Assembly (NCBI GenBank): GCA_963966185.1
Contig: CAWZYM010000149.1
Span: forward strand, 262,001 to 326,000
DNA: 64,000 bases
Origin: Rhabditoides inermis
Lineage: Eukaryota; Nematoda; Chromadorea; Rhabditida; Rhabditidae
Direction: 5' to 3'
The position numbers and the translations under genes were made by a program. Below, in pieces: positions 38,374-48,500 of the stretch. The notes beneath the pieces are model-generated. The model was not told the origin of the DNA. It ran no database searches and worked only from the letters and a program-made list of their open reading frames with translations. Position 1 is the first letter of the stretch, and every line of letters starts with the position of its first letter.

Positions 38374-38899
38374 TTCTAGATGTTTTGTCTCTTTCTATTC
38401 CGCCGTGTTTCTCTCTTTCCGTACAACTCACTGTTTACTTATAAAATATACTTATTGTTGTACTCATTATTCTCCAAAATGGAGAGAGTAAAACACATGA
38501 ATAAATATTGGTTTCGAGTTCAATAAGTTTCGAGTTCATATGTTCATAATTATGTTCATATTGTAATACTCGTTTATGGTAGTGGACTGGTTCTGTTAAC
38601 AGGCGTGATCACTCCACTCGATGATCACGTATTTGTTTGAAGTTATTAACACACCGGAGTCATGATAGATTTTGTTGAGCTCGAGATGGATTCTTTCTTC
38701 AAAGAAGAAACGCAAACGCGCATTACTCGAAGACGCGAAGACCTACAACTTTCGTCTCAATTGGTATATTCTAGTGATGTCATGATCTAACTAATAAACC
38801 GCATTCATTTTGATGTGAAACTGCACGGTATGGCCGTATGGCCCACAGAGATGCAGAAAAACAAAGAATACAATTTATCCGAGAAACGGCTAAAACAGC
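38131..38899. other. 3' flank of the F-box-like gene
   Basis: Contains a (CT)n tract at 38325-38371 and a segment (about 38414-38505) that resembles 39678-39760. A second AATAAA lies near 38496. No additional exon is seen. Confidence 0.5.
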
Positions 38900-39264
38900 T
38901 TAGTAGTTTGGTGGTTTCTTGCAAGCGTAGGCGGTCATTTCATCACGGGATCCAATAACCCACGTGCCAATCTAAAAATAAATTCATTTGTTTCATGATA
39001 AATGTTGCTGCGTCCATCTTCACATTTCCTCCTGTATCGTGCGTTTTCCGCATGAAAAAATAGGGAAAACCTGGAAAAATTGTTGTGAATCTCATCTCAC
39101 TTTGTAAACGACAACATCGTGAAGATCGTGCGCGGGCGCCAGCGTGATGTCCGATCCATAGTCCACCGGCGAGCCATCCGTATTCACCCAGTAGCCGTTC
39201 ATGGCTGACGATTCCGGCCAGTGATAGTTGATACTCGTGAGTAGATCCGTGTACCCCGCAACGG
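38900..39264 (-). pseudogene. C-type-lectin-like 3' fragment
   Basis: Two - strand exons, 39101-39264 and 38900-38971, join in phase 0 and end at TAA. They encode 78 residues including YWVNTDGSPVDYG and the terminus TAYACKKPPNY, which resembles the end of nematode C-type lectin-like domains (W...C..Y.C.K). No signal peptide or upstream CTLD exons are found to the right: the sequence soon becomes the duplicated F-box exon. The upstream acceptor expects a phase-1 donor that is missing. The fragment is therefore probably a truncated copy of a gene elsewhere. It could still be the end of a gene with a distant first exon. Confidence 0.5.
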
Positions 39265-39470
39265 CTGAACATCAAGTTAGGAACACAGGGTCTATTGTTT
39301 CATATTTCGGTTAAACAAGCAAATCATCTCATCAAAATGTAATGTGTTAAAAAAATGAATGCATTTCTTCGAAAAGAAACTCACAAAATACAAATGGTTA
39401 GGTGTCGAATTGCGAAAACAAGCTACATAGCCTCTTATAGTACATTCACTGTACCCACTTTTCCTTCCAG

Positions 39471-39560
39471 GCTGATTCGGATGCCTCCGACTTCACTTCC
39501 GTGCACTCTCCCGAAATTCCTGTCAAGCACCTCGTAGCCAACGCACAGAGAAATCTCTCT
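39471..39560 (+). pseudogene. Diverged second copy of the F-box gene's last exon
   Basis: After a matching TTCCTTCCAG acceptor, the sequence follows 38047-38130 base by base with roughly 85 to 90% identity: ADSDVSDSTSEHSADIPVKH in the original, ADSDASDFTSVHSPEIPVKH here. The stop codon is lost and the frame runs into a CT tract. Matching 3' flank follows at 39678-39760. No other exon of the gene is duplicated in the window. Confidence 0.75.
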
Positions 39561-39573
39561 TCCCCTTTCCCCT

Positions 39574-39577
39574 TCTC

Positions 39578-39652
<75 letters not shown>
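39574..39652. repeat. (CT)n microsatellite behind the exon copy
   Basis: CT tract directly downstream of the duplicated exon. Confidence 0.95.
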
Positions 39653-39658
<6 letters not shown>

Positions 39659-39951
39659 CACTCTAATAGGCCGTCTTTTTTCTTCCCGTACAACTCACGA
39701 TTTTTGACACAATGTTATTGTACTCATTATTCAAGAGGAGAGAGTAAACAGCAAATAAACAACGATCTCACAATGCGAGTGTGTTCTCGTGAACTCGAGC
39801 GAAAAGTCGTGAAAAGGACAGGCGAAAATTAAACGCCACAGAAACTCGGGGACGCAAATTAGACGGCACGTGAACGTGAAGTGTACTTATTTAGAGGAAA
39901 AGATGATCAGTCGTCAGTCAGAGTAGAATCTGTGGTTTACTTGAACAGACA

Positions 39952-42111
39952 ATGGATCACTGGTACGAGGTTGCCTTCTACCCGATCGAGTACTATCCAA
40001 ATGTGGTGCGCAACTGTCTGTCCTGGCTGCCGATAGTCGTCCCACTGGCTGTATGGGGCCAGATCTATACATACAACCCCCACGCGCTCCGGCGCTTCCA
40101 CGTCAGTTCTTGTTTTTTGTTGTATTTTATTATTTTGGACATGTACGTTTATGATGATGTTTTGATTTGACATCAGAGTTTCAGGGTACGATAACTGTGA
40201 TAGTGTTCGCGACGGTGATCTGTCACGTTCCGCGCGTTTCCGTCGATTTCTATTTGTTGTACAAGTGAGTTGGTTTCATAATTAGTGTTTTAGTTCCACA
40301 CCACACACCACACTTTGTGGTGGTTGTGGTATCAACATTAATCACAACAATTTATGAAAAGTGATGAGTTGCTGATTCATTCAAGATACCAGTGATAAGC
40401 GCACTCGCATCAAACTTCAAACTGAAAAAACTTCGAACTTTTGAAAATTTGTGTTCTGCCGCCAAAATTTTGGGAACTACATATGTGTTCTATGATGGAA
40501 AAAAAGTGATTGTTGTAAACATCAGCTTTGATGTCTCAAAGAAAATCACAATATATTTCTCAGAATCTCGTTTCTTTATCGCACACCTCTTCCAACCACT
40601 AATATGACGCGTCATATAAGTTGGTTGGTAAATTCTTATCACGCCATACTCGCATGACATAAATAGGGAAGAATGCGCAGTCAGTGTAATGCTGTCATGA
40701 CCTCTCTGTCCATCCTTCCCCTCCTCCTCCTTCTCCTTCTCCTTCTCCTCTCCTCCTCCTCGCTTGCCCACCCGCACCGACACAGGAGTATCAGGGCCAT
40801 GCACTCTCCCATAGACACTCTCAACGCGGCGCGGCATGTACGTTTCACGATGTATTCATAAGTCAACGACGACAAGTTGAAAAATTTTGATATGCTTACT
40901 GATGATTTTCTGAAATTTGTGTGAAATGGTTGAAAGAAGAGCATCCTAGTACTACGCTACGGTTCAAGTACACTATAATAATAGAAGATCGACTTGTCAA
41001 TAATAGAAGATCGACTTGTTTATTTTTTCTTACGATTAGCCCCACTCTGTTGTTATTTGTGAACCAAATCTGCGTAGCAGATTCCACGCGTGCGGTCTGC
41101 AGTCGATCCGCACCACAGTCCTCGAGTGCTCGCTCATTCGCAACGTCGCCTTCATCCCGCAAGGATTTTTAATCGCATGCATGATGGTACGGTGATGTGG
41201 TTTACTATTTACTTTCACTTTACTAAAAACTTTTTTTTTGTGGGAAACGTCATCAATAACACTAACACAGTAGTGTGACTAAATAAGGCTAAAAACCGTG
41301 GTGCACCACGTTGGTATGCATTATCACTTATCAGTAATCAATCAGAGAATTCCACGAAGGATTAATGAAGATCTCTAATAATCAGGGCGCCATGATGCTT
41401 AGGCGTCTCTTTTGCAGACTTTATCTTATGTTATCCGATTATGACTGAAAATCTAGACCACCAATGTTCACCAACAACTTTTGTAGAGGCCTACCCTAAA
41501 CCTGTGGTGGAAACCACAAAATATATCTTATAAAAATATATTCAAAACGGCCCTTCACCTTTGGTTTATTTCATGTAAAGGATGAGGCGGTTTTTTGAAA
41601 CAAACATAATCTGTGATCTGTCAAAGCCGCCCAGGCCCCAGGAAATAATGAAACTCTCACTCGTTCAGGCGATGTGCTGGCGTAACATCGTGGTGGTGAT
41701 TCTCTCCCGTCGGCTCTTCCAATGCGAGATCGCAACCGTCATCGCTCTCGGTGAGTTGATACACCTCACACACTAGCCTTGGTTTTCAGTCTCTCCTCTC
41801 ATCTTCGAAATCAATTCAAATCAAATCAAATGTTTATTCGGATTCGCAAACATGATAATGACACGTACAATAACAAAACCCTTCATAAGAACCTAAGATC
41901 ATCCCTGAAATCTCTCAAAATCTCTCAAATCTCATTTGCCCTTGTACTATACATCATCTACACATTATGAATGAGTAAAACGCCTTGTTCAGCCCTCCTC
42001 CCTCCTGTCTCCTATGTGTCCATCAACATTTTATTCGGGGAGCCGGGTGCGATCGACTACTGCGACAACTTTCTAGGCGCGAGGAGGGAACAGGTGAGAG
42101 AGGGAGAGAGC

Positions 42112-42163
<52 letters not shown>

Positions 42164-42778
42164 GTACGTGATTATTACTATTAGAACTAGAACTAGGAGT
42201 TAGTACATCTCGAAATTACTCATTAGCGTAAATTATACGGAACAACATAACCGAACAACTCAGAGAACTGTGAAGGTTGTAATTACACATTGTAATTACA
42301 CTATACTAAATTGGTGAGACCTGAAAAAAATACGAGCTTTAACTACAACATTACCGTAACCAAAGGGTTATTATTAAATCTCAATCATAGTAAGTATAAT
42401 GGCTCATTCATCGAATTTTTCTTATTCCTAATCCTAACTAATGAACATTGTAAAACGGATTTAGGATGATGAATATTGCGTCGCACATATGGACAAACTG
42501 AAATAATTAAAATCACGAAAGTAATATATGTACTTGGCATTGTAACGCTAAGCGACGGCATTGTAACGCTAAGCCAGTTGATTCATCAAAACATGTCGGT
42601 TGTGGGATTCATTCAGGAAAGATAAAAAAACTTTCCCAGTTCTACTTTCTCTCGCTGATCGCGCTGCTCTCTCTCATCTTCCTCGGGGATCTGGCAGTGG
42701 CCAGGAGACTGATGCGGATAGCCACCAGCAAGAACATCGTACTCACCGCCATACGGTCAGCACCTCTCTCTCTCTCTC

Positions 42779-42825
<47 letters not shown>

Positions 42826-43349
42826 CCTCTCTCTCCCTCCCTCTCTTCCCTCTCTCTCCTTTCCGGCAACCTAGGGATACTCGAGTACCATAGAGTACTT
42901 CCAGCCCCGGCCGGCACCAGCTCACCGTGGCGCGCTCTCTGCTCGTCCACTCGACCGTCGTCCTGGCTGTGTACGGCAGCGGACTCGTCATACCCGCCCT
43001 TATTGTCACAGGTATGATGTTGACCACGTGTTGGTGAAGTAGACTGTCAGTCTGTTCGAAAACCGTTTTCGCTATACGGAGATGTTAGATGGCATTTCGA
43101 GAGTTATTTGAAGGGACAGAAACTCCCTTCCTAATTGCCTCGCGACGAAATAAAATAGCGTTTCGAATACGATTCGAGGTTCTACCAAAGATGCACTCTT
43201 TGGCAGGCATCCCCCTGCCCCCATTCGTCAACCACCTGGCCTCGTTCGCCACCAATGCGGGCTCTGTCCTCACCCCACTCCTTCTCATCACATCCACACC
43301 CACCCTCAGACGACACCTACAGGCCACGCTCGGATTGTCACACGCATAA
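39952..43349 (+). CDS. Seven-transmembrane receptor, nematode chemoreceptor type
   Basis: Nine exons (39952-40101, 40185-40264, 40681-40837, 41040-41186, 41669-41750, 41993-42093, 42640-42755, 42905-43011, 43207-43349) give 360 aa with consistent phase. Hydrophobic helices can be placed near residues 18-35, 51-70, 80-100, 152-170, 184-205, 235-255, 285-310 and the C-terminal NAGSVLTPLLLITSTPTLRR. The segment ECSLIRNVAFIPQGFLIACM recalls helix 3 of Sra/Srab receptors, but the subfamily is not secure. The start of exon 4 at 41040 was chosen because the nearer AG would break the frame. Exon 3 contains an unusual ten-leucine, four-serine run made of CTC/CTT/TCC codons. The presumed role is odorant or ligand sensing in neurons. 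Exons 3 and 4 are the least certain parts. Confidence 0.75.
42094..42160. repeat. (GA)n tract at a receptor-gene splice donor
   Basis: The intron starts GTGAGAGAGGGAGAG and continues as GA for about 65 nt. Confidence 0.95.
42537..42576. repeat. Tandem duplication, about 20 bp, two units
   Basis: GGCATTGTAACGCTAAGC occurs twice, separated by two bases, inside the same receptor intron. Confidence 0.8.
42762..42858. repeat. (CT)n tract in receptor intron
   Basis: CT-rich stretch directly after the donor GTCAGCAC of the exon at 42640-42755. Confidence 0.9.
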
Positions 43350-43749
43350 TTATGTTAGAACTTATTATTGTGTACTTATAAATGAATGATTGATGAAAGA
43401 ATTATAAAAAGGGTCATCTGTGACAATGTGTCCGCATTTGATTGGAGAGAGAAACATCGGTAGTGTGTACAAGAGTGCACGATGTCTCAAAGCGTGGTCC
43501 ACCATATTCTATCCAATCCACCATCCGGATTGGATGATGCAATCGATATATCAAGAAATCAATACAGAATGCACATGAGCACATGGGGAAAATTATAAAA
43601 GAAAAATAAATCAATCTATCTACTCAAAACAAAACACAACGCTTCGAACCTAATGAATGCATTTTATCGCAACAACTCCATGAAACAGTGTTTGGATGCG
43701 TTTAGTTAGACTTGATTATGTGTTTTGACTTGGTTGCAACTTGTAACTC
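43350..43749. other. 3'-3' gap receptor / secreted protein
   Basis: About 400 bp between convergent genes. AATAAA hexamers on the + strand near 43603 could end the receptor transcript. Nothing else is seen. Confidence 0.5.
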
Positions 43750-44996
43750 TCAGAACTCGAGGTAGTCTTGTCCGGCGACCAGGTTGAATGGGTTGTAGTA
43801 GAGGGGATGGGTGCCAGCCGAGTTCACAAGAAAGTAGCCGGGGCCAGTGATCCAGTAGTCGCCAGTGTGACGGTACGACATCTCGTCACGGGGAAAGTCG
43901 CAGATCTGAACAGTCACAAGTCGAAGAAGGCACATCGACAGCAATGGAGAGAGAGAGAGAGACCACCGCACCGGGACGTTGATGTCGTCGACCTTGAACG
44001 TCCACTTCCGCGGTCGAATACCACCCAACCACGGCGCCTGTAATACGATAGCTACGGTAACTTTACGGTCTTGCTACGGTAGCTACGGTGACTGACATTT
44101 CGCTCGAAGGACCACGTCGAGCTAGGAGGGGTTGTCTTGTTGTATAGGTGGGGATGCCAGGCGTGGAAGGCGTTGTACTCGTACTGCATCCTCACAACCA
44201 CCCCCGCCTCCAGGTGCCCCTTCAGCACGCCGAACTTCTTCCCGCCCGCTACACGCACAGTCTTCAGATACTGCAAGCACGTGCGGTCAGTCTCTTCGCA
44301 AGCAGTTCGGGAGTGTTTCGAGGGCATTCGCGAGTGTTTCGAAGAGACTGACCGCAACTATAGCGGTCAGTCTTCGAGCCACTGCCGAACTACCTCCCCC
44401 AACGTTTTTTAGCCGATTGAATCCGAGGGCCCCAAGAACAAGACAGGTTCACGACAAGGTCAGCGGAGGTATAGTTGGGTCTTCTACTTCCGGCTGGTTC
44501 GGAAACGGGTCGGAGAAGCCCACCTGTCCGTCCCAGTTTCTCGCCATATCGCGCGCGGCAATCTTGTATTTGACGCCTTCGAAGGCGTAGGAGCGCTGGT
44601 CCCACAGGTGAGAGTGCTCGTTGTAGGTGTGCAGCTCCATTTTGTGGTCGTTATAGGTGCGCTTGATCAGCCGGCTGCTCGTCACCCACAACGCCTTGCT
44701 CGTCTTGTCGTACACGACAAACTGCAACAATACGTGTGTTACCAATACTGTAGTGACAAGGGTACTGTAGTGACGCACCGCGACAGTCATCCGGTTCCAG
44801 TACCATATGTTGTGTCGGTACTCGACACTGTCGAACTCCTCGTGCCATCCCATCGTCTGATCCACCGGAGGATCCACGTCGCCGGGGAACGCAGCCGTCT
44901 CGGCGCGCACGCACTGCAATCGCGGCTCGATGGGCGGGGCCTAGGGGGGCGTACCGCGAGCGCGCCCAGTAGCAGCACTGCTGTGAGGAGACGCAT
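43750..44996 (-). CDS. Secreted protein of unknown function
   Basis: Six exons in gene order (44955-44996, 44779-44913, 44524-44721, 44097-44270, 43972-44037, 43750-43905), all phase 0, give 256 aa. A signal peptide (MRLLTAVLLLGALA) is encoded almost alone by the 42-nt first exon; the first intron is just 41 nt. The mature protein is unusually rich in Trp, Tyr and His (HNIWYWNRM, YNAFHAWHPHLYN, YWITGPGYF) and carries an NKT glycosylation site. It has few cysteines. I do not recognise the family. The regular beta-like spacing of aromatic residues suggests an extracellular beta-sandwich, which is speculation. An intron carries a short palindromic repeat at 44283-44355. Confidence 0.8.
44283..44355. 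mobile_element. Short palindromic repeat (GCGGTCAGTCTCTTCG ends)
   Basis: Perfect 16-bp inverted ends enclose a 41-bp centre that itself contains two GAGTGTTTCG copies. A further partial end (GCGGTCAGTCTTCG) follows about ten bases downstream. Similar copies at 52253-52314 and 60404-60416 show a dispersed family. It is probably a tiny MITE. Confidence 0.6.
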
Positions 44997-45526
44997 TCAA
45001 CGCTGCTGGTTGAGACTGAATCATTTGCCGCGCCCTTTTAAAAGCCCAGAACGAAATGCCAATGAGCGACCGGCGAGACAGGCTCGCATTTGCATATCTT
45101 GCACCTTGTTTACGCCTTGTTTACGTCTGCGCGAATGTGATCTTTGAACTGATTAAACGTATCGATCGACATTTCTCCAGCGCTAGGATTCTATTCTTTT
45201 CTGCGTAGAGATGCGTCCAATCGTGGAATGGAGGAAGAAAATAACAATGTTGACATGCTATCGAAAAAGCTGCCACTAAAACGTTTATCCAAAAAGTATG
45301 AATGAAAACTGTATATATCTGTATAAATATGCTCGTATAAATTATAAATGAATACAATGCGGAATGCGGGGGGCCAGCCATAGTCGACACACAACTGCAA
45401 TCTCAACTACAAACTGTCTATACACACGAACAAAGACTTAAAACTCATCAATAAATAAAACACAAAAAGATCGATGCGCGGCAGCTAGCCAACACGGGGG
45501 GGGGGCGTGACTAGAGTGGGCGGGGC
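44997..45526. other. Gap between secreted protein and ATP-citrate synthase
   Basis: About 530 bp upstream of the secreted protein and downstream of ATP-citrate synthase, both on the - strand. No sign of an operon: the spacing is large and no SL2-type signal was seen. Otherwise unremarkable. Confidence 0.5.
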
Positions 45527-48500
45527 CTACTCCCTGTCGTACTCTCCCTCGGGCAGAACGTAGGTGATGTCATCCCACGGATGGCGGTACAGACCCTGCT
45601 TCAGCCTGCAAACAACGCATGACAAATCAGTTGGCAAATTGCTGACATCCTTTTCTTCCTTCCTAAAATCTAAAATCCAAGGCACTTGTTGTATAGTGTG
45701 GATATAACGATTCTGGATAAATCGATAAATTATTGATTGATTGACTCCCCCCTCTCACCTGCGCTGGTCCAAGTAGTGTCCGATGAATCCGAGCGAGCGA
45801 CCGAGCACAAACAGACCGTTCAGCGCCCCAATCTCAATCGTCTCCGCAGCCTCCGCGGGAGTGAACATGCCTGCAGGACAGATGCAGTCAGCACACTATC
45901 ACACCCAGTTCCCATCTCGACTCGACTATGACAGTCTCTTGACATGAACAGTGTAACAGACTGATTCCGAATGCGACCATCTCCCTTCTCCCCTTCCCAC
46001 TCACCCGACTGGCGCAGAATGTCCACAAAGATGACACCGATCGTGCCGTCCACATTCAGAATCAGGTTGGGCTTCTGAATAGAGAAGGATAACTTCACTT
46101 CCCGATCATCCCCTGTCATTTGCATCACATATGTAAACTTCAATCCCTCAAGACTACGATATTCTTCTAATTCCCCCTCCTCCCCCTTCCCCTCACCTTT
46201 GCCGTGGTGATCTGCTCCACCTTGAGGGCAAAGTCGAGAAGGGGCGTCTCCTGCTTGAACAGCTCCCTGTCCAGCGCAAACTTCTTCAGAATTTCCACAC
46301 GCTTGTCCGGGTTGTTGATCTACAACACATCTCTCTCCCTCCCTCTCTCCTCTCCTCTCTCTCCCTCCCTCTCTCCTCTCCTCTCTCTCTCCCTCCCTCT
46401 CTCTCTCCCTCTCCCCGTACTGACCGACTTGACCCTGTGTCCGATGCCCATAATGTGGCTGCCGGCCTTTCTCTGCTCGTTCACGAACTGCATCGGCGAC
46501 CATCCCTTGTCCATCGCCTCGCTGAATTGGCGAGCAGCGCCGTCCAGCGCCCCGCCGAAACGGTCTGCAACCATGCACATCAGTCCTCATACTATAGTGA
46601 CTAAAAAAAGTTTTGTTTAAACAATCCTATTATAGTGAACTGTCAGAGAAAGTACTTCCAATTTTCACAGCGCTTTGTTTGATTGTTGTAAAGTTAGTCT
46701 GATTGCAAAATGTGGGACGTGCTAAACTGACTGGTACTGACTGTACCCGTTGGTATAATGCTCGACCCGAGTCTCTATTGCCGAACTGCAAACCACGAGT
46801 GCATTTGAAATCAAACGCTTTGTTTGATTGTTGTAAAGTTAGTCTGATTGCAAAATGTGGGACGTGCTAAACTGACTGGTACTGACTGTACCCGTTGGTA
46901 TAATGCTCGACCCGAGTCTCTATTGCCGAACTGCAAACCACGAGTGCATTTGAAATCAAACGTAATGACGTTGTCGGCGAGGGGAAATTCGCAACACGCA
47001 TTGCCGCCGAGGGGATTCGAACCCGCGACCGTGACAGCGAGAGCCGAGCACGCTAGCCACTTGGCCAAGGCGTGGGATGGAACAGGGCACAGAGATGCGG
47101 GGTATGAGCCAGCGCATGATTGCAGATGAACTTTTTCCTATCACAGTGAAGTACTCGAGTACTTGCGAGGGTCACACAAAGACTATTACATGATATTTTT
47201 TTTCAAATTAGAGGACATTAATTTTCAACACGCACATCCCCTTTCAGAATACACTGGCCGGGAGGACCATATTTTCATTTGGCTACAAGAACCACGCAAC
47301 CACGAGACAGCGCCTATCGCTAATCGGGAATCCCAATCTACAAACTACCTCCAACCATGTGCCAGTCTATCTCCCACCCCATACCTCCAATGGTGAGTAG
47401 TCCGGAGACGAGGGATGAGATGAGGTCCTTTCCGGCGCGCGCACACACAATCGTGTTGTGCGCCCCAGACACGGCCGGACCGTGGTCGGCAGTCAGCATC
47501 AGACAAATCTCGATGAACTTGTTCGCGTAGTCCGGCAGACGCTTCTGAAATTGGGAATAGTCATCTACTAATCGAATATACAAGCGACTCGAAGACTCGA
47601 TACTTCTCATACTTCTCAAACTAGAATCCCCTCGCCACTCACCTGGAACCAGAGCAGGCTGAGCACTCCGCCGACTCCCATGTCCTGTTCGAGGACCCTG
47701 GTGATGGGCACGCCGGCGTACATCAGCTCGTCGCCCCGCTCGTCGCAGATGGACGTCATGAACGACGCCGGCTTACGGATCAGGCCAAGCTCCTGCAACA
47801 CAAAGCAAATCAAAATGCAATCACTATACAATCCAAATCCAATAGTTTGGTTCGCTATGAAGCTGGTCTGAACATAATCCGCCTCCATTCCCCATAGTCA
47901 TACGTTTCAGGAAAGAAACAAGAGAAACTCACGGCAATAAAATACAATAGTTCTAGAGCTCACACCAACGACAATAACAACCATCGTCCAGCCATATCTT
48001 CCGCTACCTCTGCCCCAGTACGACGCTACAGGCCACACTATTTACCGATTCGAACATATCCCTCTTCTCTTCCTCTCTCCACTCACATCACCCTAGTCTG
48101 CTCGAATTCAGTACTACCAACTATCTCCCTCTCACCCTATCCCAGTACAACAGGCTACACACATGATCTCTATCTCTTCCTCCCCGCACCCACCCTGGCA
48201 ACCTGGCCTGCTCAAATGCAGTCTCAGTCACCTAATACCCAATCCTCTCCTCCCCCTTCCACCCACCCTTGCCCAGTTGTAGTCCATGGGTACCGCCGGC
48301 GGGGGCACCTCGTCCCGAGGCTCAATCACTCCCGACACAACCAGCGAGTCGTAGCACGCGGCGATCTGCAACGAGGAGGTTCGATTCAAGATTCAAGTGC
48401 ATTCATGGAGAAGCCGCAGCAATCTGCAACAAGGAGAGACTAGACAAGTATGTAAAATCAAAGTCTTCATGCATGGAACTATGTATCTCCATTCTCTATC

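Noticed and set aside
41087..41186. Shorter start of the receptor's fourth exon after the nearest AG
   Set aside because: It puts the conserved ECSLIRNVAF segment out of frame with the preceding exon. The AG at 41038-41039 has a better pyrimidine tract and keeps phase.
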